64,000 nt of DNA from Leptidea sinapis (lineage: Eukaryota; Arthropoda; Insecta; Lepidoptera; Pieridae), in assembly GCF_905404315.1 (NCBI RefSeq), contig NC_066265.1:29784501-29848500 (forward strand), given 5' to 3'. Shown piece after piece: positions 32,067 through 42,989 of this stretch. The translations under genes and the position numbers were made by a program. Under the pieces are notes generated by a model. It searched no databases and was not told the DNA's origin. It saw only the letters and a program-made list of their open reading frames with translations. Position 1 is the stretch's first letter; the number at the start of each line of letters is the position of its first letter.

Positions 32067-33125
32067 TCAACCTTGATCTACCCAATACTGAGCAAAGGTC
32101 TCTTCCATTTTGGACCATTTTGTGCGGTCCTGAGTTTTACGCATCCAGTCCTACCCAGCCGCTCTCACCAAATCGTCCCTCCATCTTGCTGGCTGTCTCC
32201 CAACATTCCTGAACCCCTTTCGTGGTATCCACTCCAACAACTTTTTGCTCCATCTTCCATCATACCTACGACTAATATTGCCCACCCACTTCCACTTCCT
32301 AAAGGCTATGGTTTTTGCTATGTCAGTTAGTCCCGTTCTCTTGCGGATTTCGGTGTTCCGGACGTGATCGCGTAGAGAAATCCTCAACAAAGTTCTTTCC
32401 ATAACCCTTTGGGAGACTTGTAGTCGGTGATGAGCTGCCGAGTCAGCATTCAAGTCTCGGCTCCATAAACCATTACGGGTAGGACGCACAGTTCGAATGT
32501 GCGGCGCTTGAGGTTTAAATGCACTCGTTTGTCCCGGAACACGTTGGAAAGTTTGCCGAAAGCCTCCCCATCCCAACTGAATACGTCGCTTTATCTCACG
32601 TTCCTGTCCGCTCCTCTCGAGACTTATAACTTGACCTAAATAAACGTATTCGGCAACACTGTCGATCCGTTGACCGTGCACGGTCATATATTCAGCTTCG
32701 GCATTGCAGCACATAATTTTTGTTTTTAGGCTGTTCATTTTTAGACCAACGTTAAGAGATGCAGAATGCAGTCCTCCAACATAGCCTATAAGGTCCTCAG
32801 CGTTGCTGGCTAACAGTACAATATCATCTGCAAAGCGGAAGTGCGGCAGGTATTCTCCATTCATGTTAATGCCTCTATTGGACCAGTCGAGAAGCTTAAA
32901 TATGTCCTCCAAGATTCCCCCTGTCTCACCCTCCATACCTATAGCACATACCTATAGTCAACTTGACTTCTCTCAAGAGCGTGGATCACAGTCCAGTGTT
33001 CCACTGTATCGAATGCCATCTCGAAATCTATAAAGGCTAATGCTGGTTGTATTCGTTACACTTTTCTTTAAGTTGTCGGACTGTGTGGTCAACCGTCGAG
33101 AAGCCACTTCTGAAGCGTTTGAAGA
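32067..33125 (-). pseudogene. RTE-clade LINE, 5'-truncated RT
   Basis: In order on the minus strand: FRSGFSTVDHTVRQLKEKCN (33115 downwards), then after a 1-base frameshift LAFIDFEMAFDTVEHWTVIH (RT motif 3), then an internal deletion. A 261-codon frame (32936-32151) follows, starting in motif 4 remnants, with HFRFADDIVLLASNAEDL (catalytic FADD at 32823-32834), SLKTKIMCCN, AEYVYLGQVI and RTLLRISLRDHVRNTEIRKR, KWVGNISRRYDGRWSKK. After one TAG (32151-32153) the same frame continues DWMRKTQDRTKWSKMEETFA to TGA at 32067. There is no endonuclease domain. The C-terminus is homologous to 4311-4600 and 60930-61990. Confidence 0.9.
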
Positions 33126-33724
33126 CGTCGTAATGTTTAAAAATGATAAAATTATTAATTTCAATCTATTTTTAAAACTTATTTTCAATAATATATTAAT
33201 TAAACAAAAACACAATTTCAACAATGCACATTATATCGACATTGAACTTTTCACTAAATACATTCAATTACACTTATAGTACTTGTACTATTATATTTTC
33301 TTTGCTTAAAGCACTAATACCCTGTACTTTCCCCGGGGCGTAAAAAGAATAGGGGAGTCCCAGGCCCATGGGTGTCGTAAGAGGCGACTAAGGGCTTTTT
33401 AGAAGTGGAAGAGTCACGCTGCCGTCTTATAACGTCAGCATAATCCGGCCAGACTCGTCCGGGTTAATTACCACACTCGCACAGAACACCGGCGTGAAGT
33501 AACGGCCTAGTGCCCCTGTGTTTCGCATAGGTTAGTGTCGAGGACTGGAGGCCATCCCTTCCCCCCCCCCCCTCCCCCCAACATAATGTGAGAGCGATCT
33601 TGAAAAAGTAATTACCCCAGGAGGGTACCGGCTCTACTAGAGCCGGAGAATCCCTGGGGAGGGCACAGAACCGCGTATGACCGAGGACAAACGAGGCAGT
33701 AACACCACGGCACCCCGCTCCACC

Positions 33725-34563
33725 CTCAACGTGGACTTTTGCAATATCAGGGGAATTCACTCCAATTTAAACGCCGTCCACCACCACCATGAGAAGACGC
33801 AGCCAGCCTTGTGTTATATCAGATATCTCGACCTAGCGATACGTCATATTTAACGTACCCCGGGTACAAAATTGACCACAATTTTTTGCCTCATGCCGGG
33901 GTATGTATGTACGTTAGGGAGGATATCTGCTGTCGCCGTCTCGGCAATTTTGAGGGTAGGGACCTGTCTACTCTCTAGCTGCGCGTAGATTTAGAGGACC
34001 GCGTCCGCATCTACGCGTGTAGGTCCATAGTGGTAACGCAGACACCGATCAACTCATGGGCTGCGTTCAAGCGGCAATTGACGACGTGCTTGCACAGATT
34101 CGTAGAGGCGTATGGTCTGTCCCAATTGGTTGAGTCGCCAACGCGGCTCCCGGATGTGGATAGCCACATGCCGTTATTAGATCTTCTGCTGACTACACAT
34201 CCCGATGGTTATCAGGTCTTTGTGGATGCCCTTCTCGGCACGTCCGACCATTGCCTGGTCAGGAGTGTAGTGCCTATCCGACGCCAACGTCGCAGACCAC
34301 CAGCGACCCGCCGCGTTTGGCACTACAAGTCAACAGATTGGGATAGGATGCGTTCCTTTTTTGCATCCTACCCTTGGGGCAAGGTTTGTTTCCCTTCTGA
34401 TGATCCTAGTGCCTGCGCCGTTGCAGTAGCCGATGTGATACTGCAGGGCATGGATATTTTTATACCAAGCTCTGTAGTACCGACCGGTGGCAGATCACAG
34501 CCCTGGTTCGATGCGTTAGTTAAAGCAGCATCTGACTGCAAAAAACAGGCGTATCGAACTTGA
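33725..34563 (+). pseudogene. LINE-B apurinic-like endonuclease remnant
   Basis: NVDFCNIRGIHSNLNAVHHH marks the N-terminal endonuclease motif. Then, after lesions, TYPGYKIDHNFLPHAG, CMYVREDICCRRLGNFEGRD and a TAG at 33976-33978. The frame resumes LRVDLEDRVRIYA. The segment with DQLMGCVQAAIDDVLAQI is in another frame, after which the GDFN region is deleted. From about 34104 the frame continues LVESPTRLPDVDSH, HPDGYQVFVDALLGTSDHCL. The SDH motif (34240 region) is the conserved catalytic histidine site of EEP endonucleases. The later part is a linker with WFDALVKAA. Confidence 0.88.
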
Positions 34564-34564
34564 G

Positions 34565-35831
34565 TTGCGGCACTGGGCACAAAGAATCCGAACTGCAAAG
34601 TTCTTAAGAGGAAATATAACCGTGCCTCCAGATTTTTTAAGCGGCAAATCGCCCGTGCGAAATCGAAGCACGTCGTCAAAATCGGCGAGCATCTTTCCAG
34701 TTACCCGACCGGAACACGCAAGTTCTGGTCGTTATCGAAAGCTGCTCTTGGTACTTCAACCAGTCTTCCCTGAAGCCGTTGCACATGAGAAATGACTCCT
34801 TGGCCCATACGGCAAAAGAGAAAGCTGATCTCCTTTGCGCTCTTTTTGCCTCCAACTCGACTCTTGACGACAACGGAAAAACACCGCCGACCATCCCGCG
34901 GTGTCAGAGCTCTATGCCTGAAGTACTGTCCTGTTTCTTCTGCATATCAATGATATGTTAGACACCTCCAACATACATTGCTACGCAGACGACAGCACTG
35001 GTGATGCCGTATACACGGGCCATGCAGGTCTCTCGCGAAATAGTCGACCAGAAACTTGTGTCTTCTATCGAGTCCTCTCTCGAGAAGGTCGCGGAATGGG
35101 GTAAATGGAACCTTGTCCAATTTAACCCCCAGAAGACTCAAGATTGCGCGTTTACCGCTCTTCGACAAGACTTCCCTTAAAGCCTCGCCTAGTATCGGAA
35201 TACTGGGGCTTTGAAATCTCGAGCGATTGCCAATTTCATGGCCATCTGGAGGGCAAAGCCAAATTGGCTTCGAAGAAGCTGGGTGTCATCAATAGAGCAC
35301 GGCAATACTTGAAGCCGGCCCACATTCTAGCGCTCTACAAAGCGCAGGTCCGGCCACACATGGGGTATGGCTGTCATCTCTGCTCTGGCGCACCCCAGTA
35401 TCAGCTCGACCCATTTGACCGCGTGACGCAGAGCAGCTCGAATTGTCGGGGACCCAGTGCTCTGCGAACGGCTGGATCACTTGGCGTTGCGTCGAGACGT
35501 CGATTCATTGTGTGTCTCTTACCGCATTTATCACGGGGAGTGTTCCAAAGAGCTGTTTAACCTGATTCCTGCCGCCGAATTCCACCTTCGCACGACACGC
35601 CACAAGTTAGGATATCATCCCCACCATCTGGATGTGTGGCGGTCCTCCACAGTGCGGTTTTCAAGGAGCTTTCTTCATCTTACTACAACGCTGTGGAATG
35701 AGCTTCCTTGTGCGGTGTTTCCGGGACGAAACGACATGGGTACCTTCAAAAAGAGCGCGTCCACCTTCCTTAAAGGGCGGCAACGCTCTTGTGATTCCTC
35801 TGGTGTTGCAAGAGAATGTGAGCGGTGGTGA
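34565..35831 (+). pseudogene. LINE-B RT remnant and C-terminal region
   Basis: 34790-34925 reads RNDSLAHTAKEKADLLCALF, ASNSTLDDNGKTPPTIP, then jumps to LFLLHINDMLDTSNIHCYAD D with YADD at 34982-34993, so motifs 0-4 are deleted. VSSIESSLEKVAEWGKWNLV and QFNPQKTQ follow. 35164-35430 gives EISSDCQFHGHLEGKAKLAS, LGVINRARQYLKPAHILALY. After a 1-base frameshift near 35434 the last frame ends LTTTLWNELPCAVFPGRNDM, GTFKKSASTFLKGRQR at TGA (35829-35831). Confidence 0.88.
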
Positions 35832-35884
35832 TCACTTAACACACCCGTACGCTCGTTTGTCCTCTTATTCCATAAAAAAAAAAC

Positions 35885-36599
35885 TAATGTTACACAATAC
35901 GTCAGCTGTATAGCTACTGCTCTGAGCATTTCGGTGACGCGACCTCACGTGGTTTCACCCATACAATCTAACAATGTCTAATATATGTATTTATATTTTC
36001 AAGAACTTTGCCGACCTTAAAACGTGCAAACGTAAGTACATAATATGAATTTGAAAAGTGGAAACACATTGCTACTCGTACGTGGCGGGCGAGGATCGAA
36101 CCGCGGGCTGCGTGTCAGTCAACGATTGATTAACAATATCTTATCGTCAGCTGTAAAACTCAGCAATGGCTAGCTATTTATATTTATATGTTCATATACT
36201 TCAGGTGGAATTCCGATAATAACATACCAGATGGGTTTGTTTATAGTAAACGATGACCGCCTTGGAGTACATTCAGTTTGTAGACGCGGTCAGCAGAAGT
36301 TTGATCAATCTGCTGTATCAATCTGTAATCCAACAAGATCGCATGTTTGTCATGTTTATGTAGAAATTATACTTGTTCAACTGGATAACAAAAGTAGAGC
36401 TGATAATCACTCGTAGCCAAATGACGCAACGGAAGACCGGAGTTGTTTTTCAAACCAGCAAACATGTGTTGGGTCCATTTTGTAACGTATCGTATAAATC
36501 TTACAGTTCTTTATTGTTTGTAGTTTGTCTCTTTTATAAGTTTATGTTATGTAGAGAGGCTTCAAGAAGCCTCCAGTGCAAAGGAACTGTATGCGAGCT
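35885..36599. other. Unassigned stretch with a tRNA-like B box
   Basis: On the minus strand at about 36081-36115, CCCGCGGTTCGATCCTCGCC contains a perfect B box (GGTTCGATCC) but no matching A box at the usual distance. This is probably a truncated tRNA-SINE. The rest is unassigned. Confidence 0.35.
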
Positions 36600-36735
36600 G
36601 AATGAGTACCGCAGAAATCCCTTTTCCACTGCCATGCCGGAGTTTGCAAGCATAATTTATGTTTCGGTTAGAAAAGTGCCGCAATCTAGTGAAATTACTG
36701 GGCTAATGAAACACAACATCTTCTTATGTCTCTTA
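36600..36735 (+). repeat. SINE-A, degenerate fragment
   Basis: GTTTCGGTTAGAAAAGTGCC, CTAGTGAAATTACTGGGCTA and ATCTTCTTATGTCTCTTAA follow the middle of SINE-A in sense orientation with many changes. Confidence 0.6.
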
Positions 36736-36967
36736 ATGACGATATGTTATACGGGTCACTGAATTTAGCTTTTGTTTTTTACTTTACAAAACTTAAAATA
36801 ATTGAACTTGAATGTAATTAAACTTAGAACTTATTAACTTAAAGCAAGAGGTTTTTCCATAATCCTAAGTGGTGAATGTCTTGGTCATCTCGTCATTTTG
36901 TAGTCGTCTCATAGTTCTTCTCATTTACATAATATGTATATTCCTTTGCCTCTGCCTCATATTTATA

Positions 36968-37396
36968 TCTAATATATAAAATTCTCGTGTCCCGGTGTTT
37001 GTTACCAATGTCCTTCGAAACGGTTGAACCGATTTGTATGAAATTTTATGTGAATATCGGGTAGGTCTGAGAATCGGGCATCATCTATTTAACACCCCTC
37101 AAGGATAAGGTTGACCCTTTTTTATTTTTATTTTAGTATGATTCAGCATTGAAAAAAATACAACTTCAAATTTTCACCCGTCTACGATCAATATCTATTT
37201 TTGTATCGCGATTTTAATATTGTTCTATTCCATGGATGGAATGGAATGCAAGATGGCAATCGAATTCAATAATTATATAACGATATATTTCTAGGTCTGA
37301 GAATCGGCATATATATTTTATGCCCCAAAAATTTTAATTAATTGTTTTTTTTAATATTACTTTATATGGCAATACAACGTTTGCTCGGTCAGGTAG
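36968..37396 (+). mobile_element. Non-autonomous Helitron, family N2 copy 1
   Basis: Starts TCTAATATATAAAATTCTCG and ends GGCAATACAACGTTTGC (hairpin-like), TCGGTCAG, GTAG, then T; terminal CTAG is mutated to GTAG. The 5' part (AAAATTCTCGTGTC, GAAACGGTTGAACCGATTTG, GGTCTGAGAATCGG) is shared with 57034-57250. No coding frame. Confidence 0.78.
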
Positions 37397-37719
37397 TACC
37401 TTTATATAGATATAATACTGATTATTAAATAATAAAAGATTTTTTTTAGAAATATCTGTGCTTTGAGTATCTTGGCTCTATCCTACTCGTTAAATTCAAT
37501 ATTTTTATTACGTAATACAACAGCAACCACGAATTTTTGCAACCTTTTTCTTTCCAAAACTGGAAATAAATTATCGTTAAAATTCTTTATTTTCAAGTGC
37601 AAGTTGTTTACTTAATAAGTCTCGTGTATATCACAGCGATTTCAACTTATTTTCAAGCAACCCAGCTAATTGCTAGACAACATGCTGCAATTTCAACTGT
37701 CGATAATAGTTCTTCTTCT
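37397..37719. other. Unassigned AT-rich stretch
   Basis: No recognisable feature. Confidence 0.4.
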
Positions 37720-39830
37720 CAATCGGTCACTCTTGTCAGAGTGGTCGTGGTTGCCAAGATGACGCAACATTAGTCGCCGTTGGTCTCCACAGTTATGGGT
37801 CGCACTGCCTCCCTCGCGATGCTCCTCCACTTTTGACGGTTTGCAGCATTACGGGACCACTCCACAATAGGTGTCTGGATCACTGTTTTGATAAGGTCCG
37901 TCCATCGTGTGGGTGAGCGTCCTCTCGCTCTTTTCCCCTCCACCTTCCCCTGCACTATCAACCGCTCAATCGATCCTTCATTTCTGGAGATGTGACCAAA
38001 GAACTTCAGAATTCGTAGTTGCACAGTCGACGATAGCCTTTCTTTTATCTTCAGTTCTTTTAAGATGGAATTGTTGGTTCGGAAAGCCGTCCAAGGGATC
38101 TTCAGGAGTCGTCTCCAACACCACATCTCTAAGGCATCAATTTTGCGGCGGCGGCGGCGGACCAGGTTTCAGCCCCGTAGAGGAAGATTGGAAACACAAG
38201 ACACCTCATAAGTCGAACCTTGGTGGTTTTGGTGATCCTTCTGTCCTTCCAGATCTTATTGAGCTTCTCAACCGCAGATCTGGTTATAGCACATCGCCTT
38301 CGGATTTCCAGCTCGCAACCTCCGGTATTGGAGATAGTAAAACCAAGATAGGTGTAGGTTGGCACCACCTCACAGTTGGCAATGTGTTGAAATTCTTCCC
38401 TGTTGTTATTTACGCGGTCTACTATCATCATCTTGGTTTTAACTTTGTTGATGGCCAGTCCGAATTCAAAGCTGGTTATTTCCAAACGTGTTAGTAGTTC
38501 TTCAATATCCTCCTTTGATTGGGCAAGTAGTGTAGTGTCGTCCGCATATCTGAGATTACAAATTTTGCGCCCTCCGACAGATATGCCTTTATCCCAGTCC
38601 TCGAGAACAATCCGCATTATGTGCTCGGTGTAAATGTTGACAAGTAAAGGTGAAAGGATAAACCCCTGTCGAACGCCACCCTCTGTTTTGAAATTTGTCT
38701 AGCCTATTTCGTCCACCCAAACAGCTGCTGTACCATCTATGTATAATCTTTTGACGAGTTGTATCAAATACAGAGGTACTCCCATTTGTGGTAGTACGTG
38801 CCAAAGTTTTGTCAATTTAACAGTATCAAATGCTTTCCGAAAATCAACAAAGCAGATATATAGAGGGGTATTGAACTCCCCAGCTTTCTCTATGATTTGA
38901 CGGATCACAAGTATTTGCTCTCGTGTTCCTCTACCTTTAACGAAACCAGCTTGTTCGGGTGCGATTTGATGTGACAAATAGACCTGAAGTCTTGTATTCA
39001 AGATGTGGAGTAGTACCTTGCTGACATGGGATATAAGAGAAATCAGTCTATAGTTATTGCATTTTTTCGTTGAGCCTTTCTTATGCAGCGGTATGAATAA
39101 GGAATGTGACCATTCAATTGGCCAACAACCTGTTTCCCAAATTTTGCAGCAGATGGTGTGTAAGACCTCAACCCCCGTTTCTCCCATGGCCTTAAAAACT
39201 TCTATAGGCAAGTCATCAACTCCCACGGCCTTATTGCTCTTAAGACGCAGGACTGCAGCACGTACTTCATCTTTCAATATTGAAGGTTCTTGTTCATCAA
39301 CATAAAATACCGCGCCGATGTCGTTCTGCACAGTGTTGCCATCGGAAAACAGTGATTTACAGTAATTCCTCCATATATCAACAATTCCCTTTATTTCTGT
39401 TATTGTTACACCAACGGAGTTCTCTATGGCCCAGGTTTTCGGCTTAAACGAGCGAGTTAGAAAGCGTATCTTATGTCCACATGAGATCCCTTGTTTTATA
39501 CTTAATGGGGTGCTGTTCAAGTTCTTCACATATCTTTGCTAAAGCACTGTTTCGGTCGCGTCTACATTCGGCCTGTATCAAAGCATTTATTTTATTAAGT
39601 TCAGATACTGTTGCTCCACTGGCTTTCAAACTTCTACGATATTCCACTAGCTTCCATGTCTCTTTTGACATCCAATGCTGTCGTTTGGCGTTAGGGTTTT
39701 GTGGTTGTGTCTCAGTAACTACCTCTTTGATAAATTTCTTTGCGTATAGCCATAAAGAATTGGGGTCCATTGAGTCTGTAGTTTCTGCCATTCGATAATA
39801 GTAGTATGTAGTAATTTGATATTTTTAAAG
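37720..39830 (-). mobile_element. RTE-like LINE, 5'-truncated, RT nearly in one frame
   Basis: The copy holds the linker between endonuclease and RT, the whole RT, and the C-terminal tail. It ends in a short UTR with GACCGATTGAGAAGAAGAAC. The endonuclease is absent. Compared with the other LINEs here it is far less decayed: I count a frameshift near 39500, one in-frame stop (38699-38701) and a frameshift in a GCC run (about 38145). A tRNA-related SINE lies just upstream of the truncation point. Confidence 0.9.
37770..39798 (-). pseudogene. Reverse transcriptase protein of the RTE-like LINE
   Basis: Linker: DSMDPNSLWLYAKKFIKEVV (39791-39471). RT frame 39529-38702: AVLRLKSNKAVGVDDLPIEV (motif 1), WSHSLFIPLHKKGSTKKCNN YRLISL (motif 2), QAGFVKGRGTREQI (2a), LYICFVDFRKAFDTVK (motif 3). 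After the single TAG, TNFKTEGGVRQGFILSPLLV (motif 4), NLRYADDTTLLA (YADD at 38537-38548), FGLAINKVKTKMM, TYLGFTISNTGGCELEIRRR and FLYGAETWS. A (GCC)n stretch shifts the frame before ALEMWCWRRLLKIPWTAF and ILKFFGHISRNEGSIERLIV, ending at TAA (37770-37772). Confidence 0.92.
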
Positions 39831-39882
39831 TGATAACCCACACTTTTAGGATTAATTACACACATTAAATTTAAAAACAAAA

Positions 39883-39960
39883 TTTATGAACGAGGGGGCT
39901 CGAACCCGCGACCTCTCACGTTCGTTGCGAGCGCTCTTCCACTGAGCCAACCATTCCAGT
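39883..39960 (-). mobile_element. tRNA-related SINE head
   Basis: Minus strand: TTGGCTCAGTGGAAGAGC (A box) and GGGTTCGAGCC (B box). An anticodon-like stem CTCGC/GTGAG encloses AACGAAC. The loop lacks U33 and the acceptor stem does not pair, so it is not a working tRNA gene. A 35-bp imperfect direct repeat (ATTTTTAAAGTGATAACCC) flanks it at 39819 and 40113 and may represent SINE tails or a target duplication. Confidence 0.55.
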
Positions 39961-40239
39961 GTCGTACAGTTCATAAATCTTGATATGTTTTGTTCAACTC
40001 TCAGGCTGTGGCTTCATCTACAGTATCTACTTTACAGTTGATAACCTGCTTAATCCCAATATTTGCATATAGGAAAATCGACTTCAGACGTCGCTCTTTC
40101 AAATCTAAACAATATTTTTAAAGTGATAACCCTCACTTCTGGGATTGATAATAACAAGTACAACCATCTTAATAATCTTATTTATTCCTTCATTACATAT
40201 GTATGTACTTGACCTCTAGTTACACTTTAATGTATATTT

Positions 40240-40665
40240 ATTCAAATAAAACAAATCTTAAATAAAAAACAATCTAATATTTACAATACTGCGACTACAT
40301 AAAATTAAAACTATCATTACGTGGAAGCGCACCAAGAATACTGGCAGCATGAAATAGCTGCCAGCGCTTGGGTTTCCAGTAGCCTTATTGAGGCGCGAAG
40401 ATAGTATTTTGAACATTCTCCGCGCATCTCGACCCCACGCGCCAAGTGTCTCGACACCAAACGGCACAAAGATGTATGACTCACTGAGACCAACACATTT
40501 ACGACGCTTGCTGTCTTCGGCAGTCGAAGCAGCAGCCCCAGCACCAACTGACGTAACTTGGACATGAGAAGGAGCCAGAGTGTCAACGCAAGTAGCGTCC
40601 CACACCAGCGCCCTTCCCCGTGCCCAAGCCACAAGCGTCATTCCATCAGGAAACCATAGTTACAC
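40240..40665 (-). pseudogene. Retroelement C-terminal domain (family F), copy 2
   Basis: The longest copy. On the minus strand it reads PDGMTL, GRALVWDATCVDTLAPSHV, TSVGAGAAASTAEDSKRRKC, YIFVPFGVETLGAWGRDARR, MFKILSSRLNKATGNP. Then, after a small deletion and frameshift, ASILGALPRND and FNFM at a stop. All three copies start near PDGM and share the 3' UTR, as 5'-truncated retroelements do. PDG followed by LVWDATC is reminiscent of a PD-(D/E)XK nuclease core, with Lys in the SKRRK helix; this is inference. I know similar C-terminal blocks from invertebrate retroelement RT proteins but cannot name the clade. Confidence 0.75.
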
Positions 40666-40930
40666 TTTTATTTTCAATTTGTTATTTCATTTCATCTCTT
40701 CATCAATCATTGATTTACTCTTCTCTTTATAAGCGTAGTTGTGTTTAACTGTTATTGCAAGTATGTCCCTATAGTGTGAGTAATTAAAACCGAGCAGTCA
40801 AACATCAATGGCTCATTTATAGACTCAGCTAGACGTATGAAGTGGGCAATAATTTATAGCCACCGATAGTTCTACGTAGACGTGAATAGATACTATGGCA
40901 GTAACATACTTTTATTAAGACTGCCTTTTA

Positions 40931-41167
40931 AAAAAAAAATAAGAGACGAGACGAGTAGGACGTTCAGCTATTGATACGCCTTGCCCATTACAATGCAGTG
41001 CAGGGATTATTGAAAAAAAAATTCTGAGCGGCACTACAACTGCGCTCGTCAAATTGAGACATGAGATGTTAAGTCTCATTTGCCCAGTAATTTCACTAGC
41101 TACGGCGCCCTTCACACCGAAACACAGTAATGCTTACACATTACCGCTTCACGGCGGAAATAGGCGT
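40931..41167 (-). mobile_element. SINE-A copy, 5'-truncated
   Basis: From AAAAAATAAGAGACGAGACG to CGGCGGAAATAGGCG in reverse complement. The 5' third is missing. Both inverted pairs are partly kept. Confidence 0.8.
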
Positions 41168-41607
41168 TATTAATAGTATTAAGATCAAATTACATATAAC
41201 GCTAAGATTTATTTTAAACCAATTTGACACTCATGTATCGCCTCTACACGAGGCATCCTCTGAGATTTTGACTCGCCCAAACTCTTGAACGAGAGAAAAA
41301 AAGGCCCGTTGTTGTGTAGATTTAGAATGAACGGAATATTTCAGCAGACTTCGCAGGAACAGTGTTCAGCTCGTTAATGACAATCCTGGAAAACTATTAT
41401 GGATAAGTGATATTACATCATAATTTCGTTAAAATATCTTAAATAAATTTTAATAATATTCATCTTTTAAGTTAGCTTGGATTGCTGATATTATATTATA
41501 TGATCTGGAAATGTCTCGAAACGTCGGGATAACTAAAATAAAAATAATAATGTAACTTTCACGCAAAAATCTAATTAATCCTTTAAAAGTGTTTTATTTA
41601 AATACTT
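41168..41607. other. Unassigned stretch
   Basis: No recognisable feature. Confidence 0.4.
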
Positions 41608-42078
41608 AACCATACACAAATACATACAAAACATCTTAGACTCGGAAACAAACATCCATATTCATCATATAAATATTTTTAATCTTAATACCAATGGGAG
41701 GATCCTTTTCACAGGATGCCGGCTAAATTATAGGTACCGGCGGCTATTTCTGCCGTGAAACAGTAATGTGTAAGCATTATTGTGTTTCGGTCTGACGAGC
41801 GTCGTAGCTAGTGAAATCACTGGGAAAAGGAGACTAAATTTCTTATGTCTCAGGAGACGAGCGCAATTGTAGTGCCACTCAGAATTTTCGGATTCCTAAG
41901 AATCCAGAGCGGCACTGCAATGTAATGGGCAAGGCGTATCAATTACCATCAGCTGAACGTCCAGCTTGTCTCATTATTATCTTTATACCTTTATTATCAT
42001 AAAAAAAACCTACCGGGATTTGAACCCAGGACCTCAGTAGGTAGGATTATTATCCACTGGGCTGTATCTGTCGTCGAA
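41608..42078 (-). mobile_element. tRNA-derived SINE-S interrupted by a SINE-A
   Basis: The SINE-S body (CTCGGAAACAAACATCCATA, TTCATCATATAAAT, up to 41673) and its tRNA head (CCTACCGGGATTTGAACCCA, from 42011 to 42078, with B box and a weak A box on the minus strand) are contiguous in the intact copy at 25553-25820. Here they are separated by ~335 bp containing a SINE-A. Confidence 0.85.
41684..42010 (+). mobile_element. SINE-A copy nested in a SINE-S
   Basis: Starts AATACCAATGGGAGGATCC and passes CACAGGATGCCGGCTAAATT and the complementary segments; a partly duplicated tail ends TTATTATCATAAAAAAAA directly against the SINE-S head. It is in sense orientation, opposite to its host. Confidence 0.85.
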
Positions 42079-42452
42079 TTTATAAATATAGTATCTTCTT
42101 AAGTCCACTATAAACCCAGATGTCTCATTTTATCGGCAGCTCATTAACTTTCACATTATTTATGACGATGATCACCTCAATGGCGTCCATCAATCATTCG
42201 TCGGCGTTGTGACGTCACGTCGACATGTTCCTACAAGTGACTCTATTAAAGTTTTATGTCGGCAATAAAATAGCTGCTCTACATAATGTTTGTTTAACGA
42301 TTTTAACCAGCGCTAGTTTTACATTATCTTTTGATCTCGTAAAATCTTTACGTACGTGTGAAGTTTCCTTGATTTTAGTTAACGAATTAATTTTGACGTT
42401 TTCTTATTAATTCACCGATTCTCTTCCTTTTCACACGCTGTTTATTAGTATC
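42079..42452. other. Unassigned stretch with a CRE palindrome
   Basis: TGACGTCA lies at 42210-42217, followed by CGTCGAC. No gene is recognised. Confidence 0.35.
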
Positions 42453-42615
42453 ACCCATATGTATGTTTGTAACCGACTCATTTGGGCGCGATTTTGACCC
42501 ACTTTAAACGGCCAGATTTCGTTCAAACTTCGTAGATTTATCGAGGACCGATGACAATACATTAAATTTGAGTAAATTATTCAATTTTTCAATTTGTCAA
42601 ATAAGATTTTTGTTA
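42453..42615. repeat. Interspersed repeat family E, copy 2
   Basis: CATATGTATGTTTGTAACCG, GACCCACTTTAAACGGCCAG and TTATCGAGGACCGATGACAA match 2487-2762. It ends near 42615, where the others continue. Confidence 0.7.
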
Positions 42616-42759
42616 ATTTTCTATAATAAACTTGTCAAATGGCAAGAGAACTACTTGATAGGAAGTGGAGAGGTAACCGCCCATGGACAACACCAGGGGT
42701 CAAGAAATGCATTACTGGCCTTTAAGTTGGAAGTATGCTCCAAGCTTTAAAGTCCCTAA

Positions 42760-42892
42760 CGGCCGTTCCCAATATACTATCTACAGATAGAGATAAATTA
42801 CTACATTCTACTGTCAGTAATTAGCTGTCAATAATCTGTAGCTGTCCCAATATACCTGATAGCTCATTCTTATCGCCTTATATTGGGACGCG
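42760..42892. mobile_element. Small MITE, possibly PIF/Harbinger-related
   Basis: The left end CGGCCGTTCCCAATATA (preceded by TAA) and right end TATATTGGGACGCG are imperfect inverted repeats. The left end resembles the TIR of the MITE at 59900-60109 (CGGCCGTTTTCAATA). There is no coding capacity, and the right target duplication is not clear. Confidence 0.45.
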
Positions 42893-42989
42893 TGAATTTC
42901 AATACAAACTTCTATCGCTAGTAAGCTATACGTCGTCCCATTGACAGACAGCGTGTACGGATAAGGTGAGTTACCGTCGATAAGTTTAT

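Larger units (their letters stand above)
33325..35884 (+). mobile_element. Jockey-like LINE-B, longest copy, internally deleted
   Basis: It begins with a 5' UTR-like stretch (CCCCGGGGCGTAAAAAGAAT, GTGTCGTAAGAGGCGACTAA) and ends in the LINE-B 3' UTR and a ~10-A tail (35874-35883). Between these lie an endonuclease remnant (33725-34290), a linker, RT motif 5 with YADD, and the C-terminal region. Lost parts: the GDFN-bearing piece of the endonuclease (junction near 34103) and the RT fingers and most of the palm (junction near 34925). It cannot be active but shows what the many short LINE-B ends in this window come from. Confidence 0.9.

Noticed and set aside
33558..33585. Poly(C) run as a biological feature
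   Set aside because: A C-rich homopolymer within a decayed LINE 5' region; may partly be sequencing error and supports no function.
37907..39305. Plus-strand frames of 195, 76 and 82 codons
   Set aside because: Antisense to the RTE-like RT, whose motifs on the minus strand are unmistakable.
39883..39960. tRNA gene on the minus strand
   Set aside because: The anticodon loop lacks U33, the acceptor stem is unpaired, and no CCA-proximal structure fits; more likely a SINE head.
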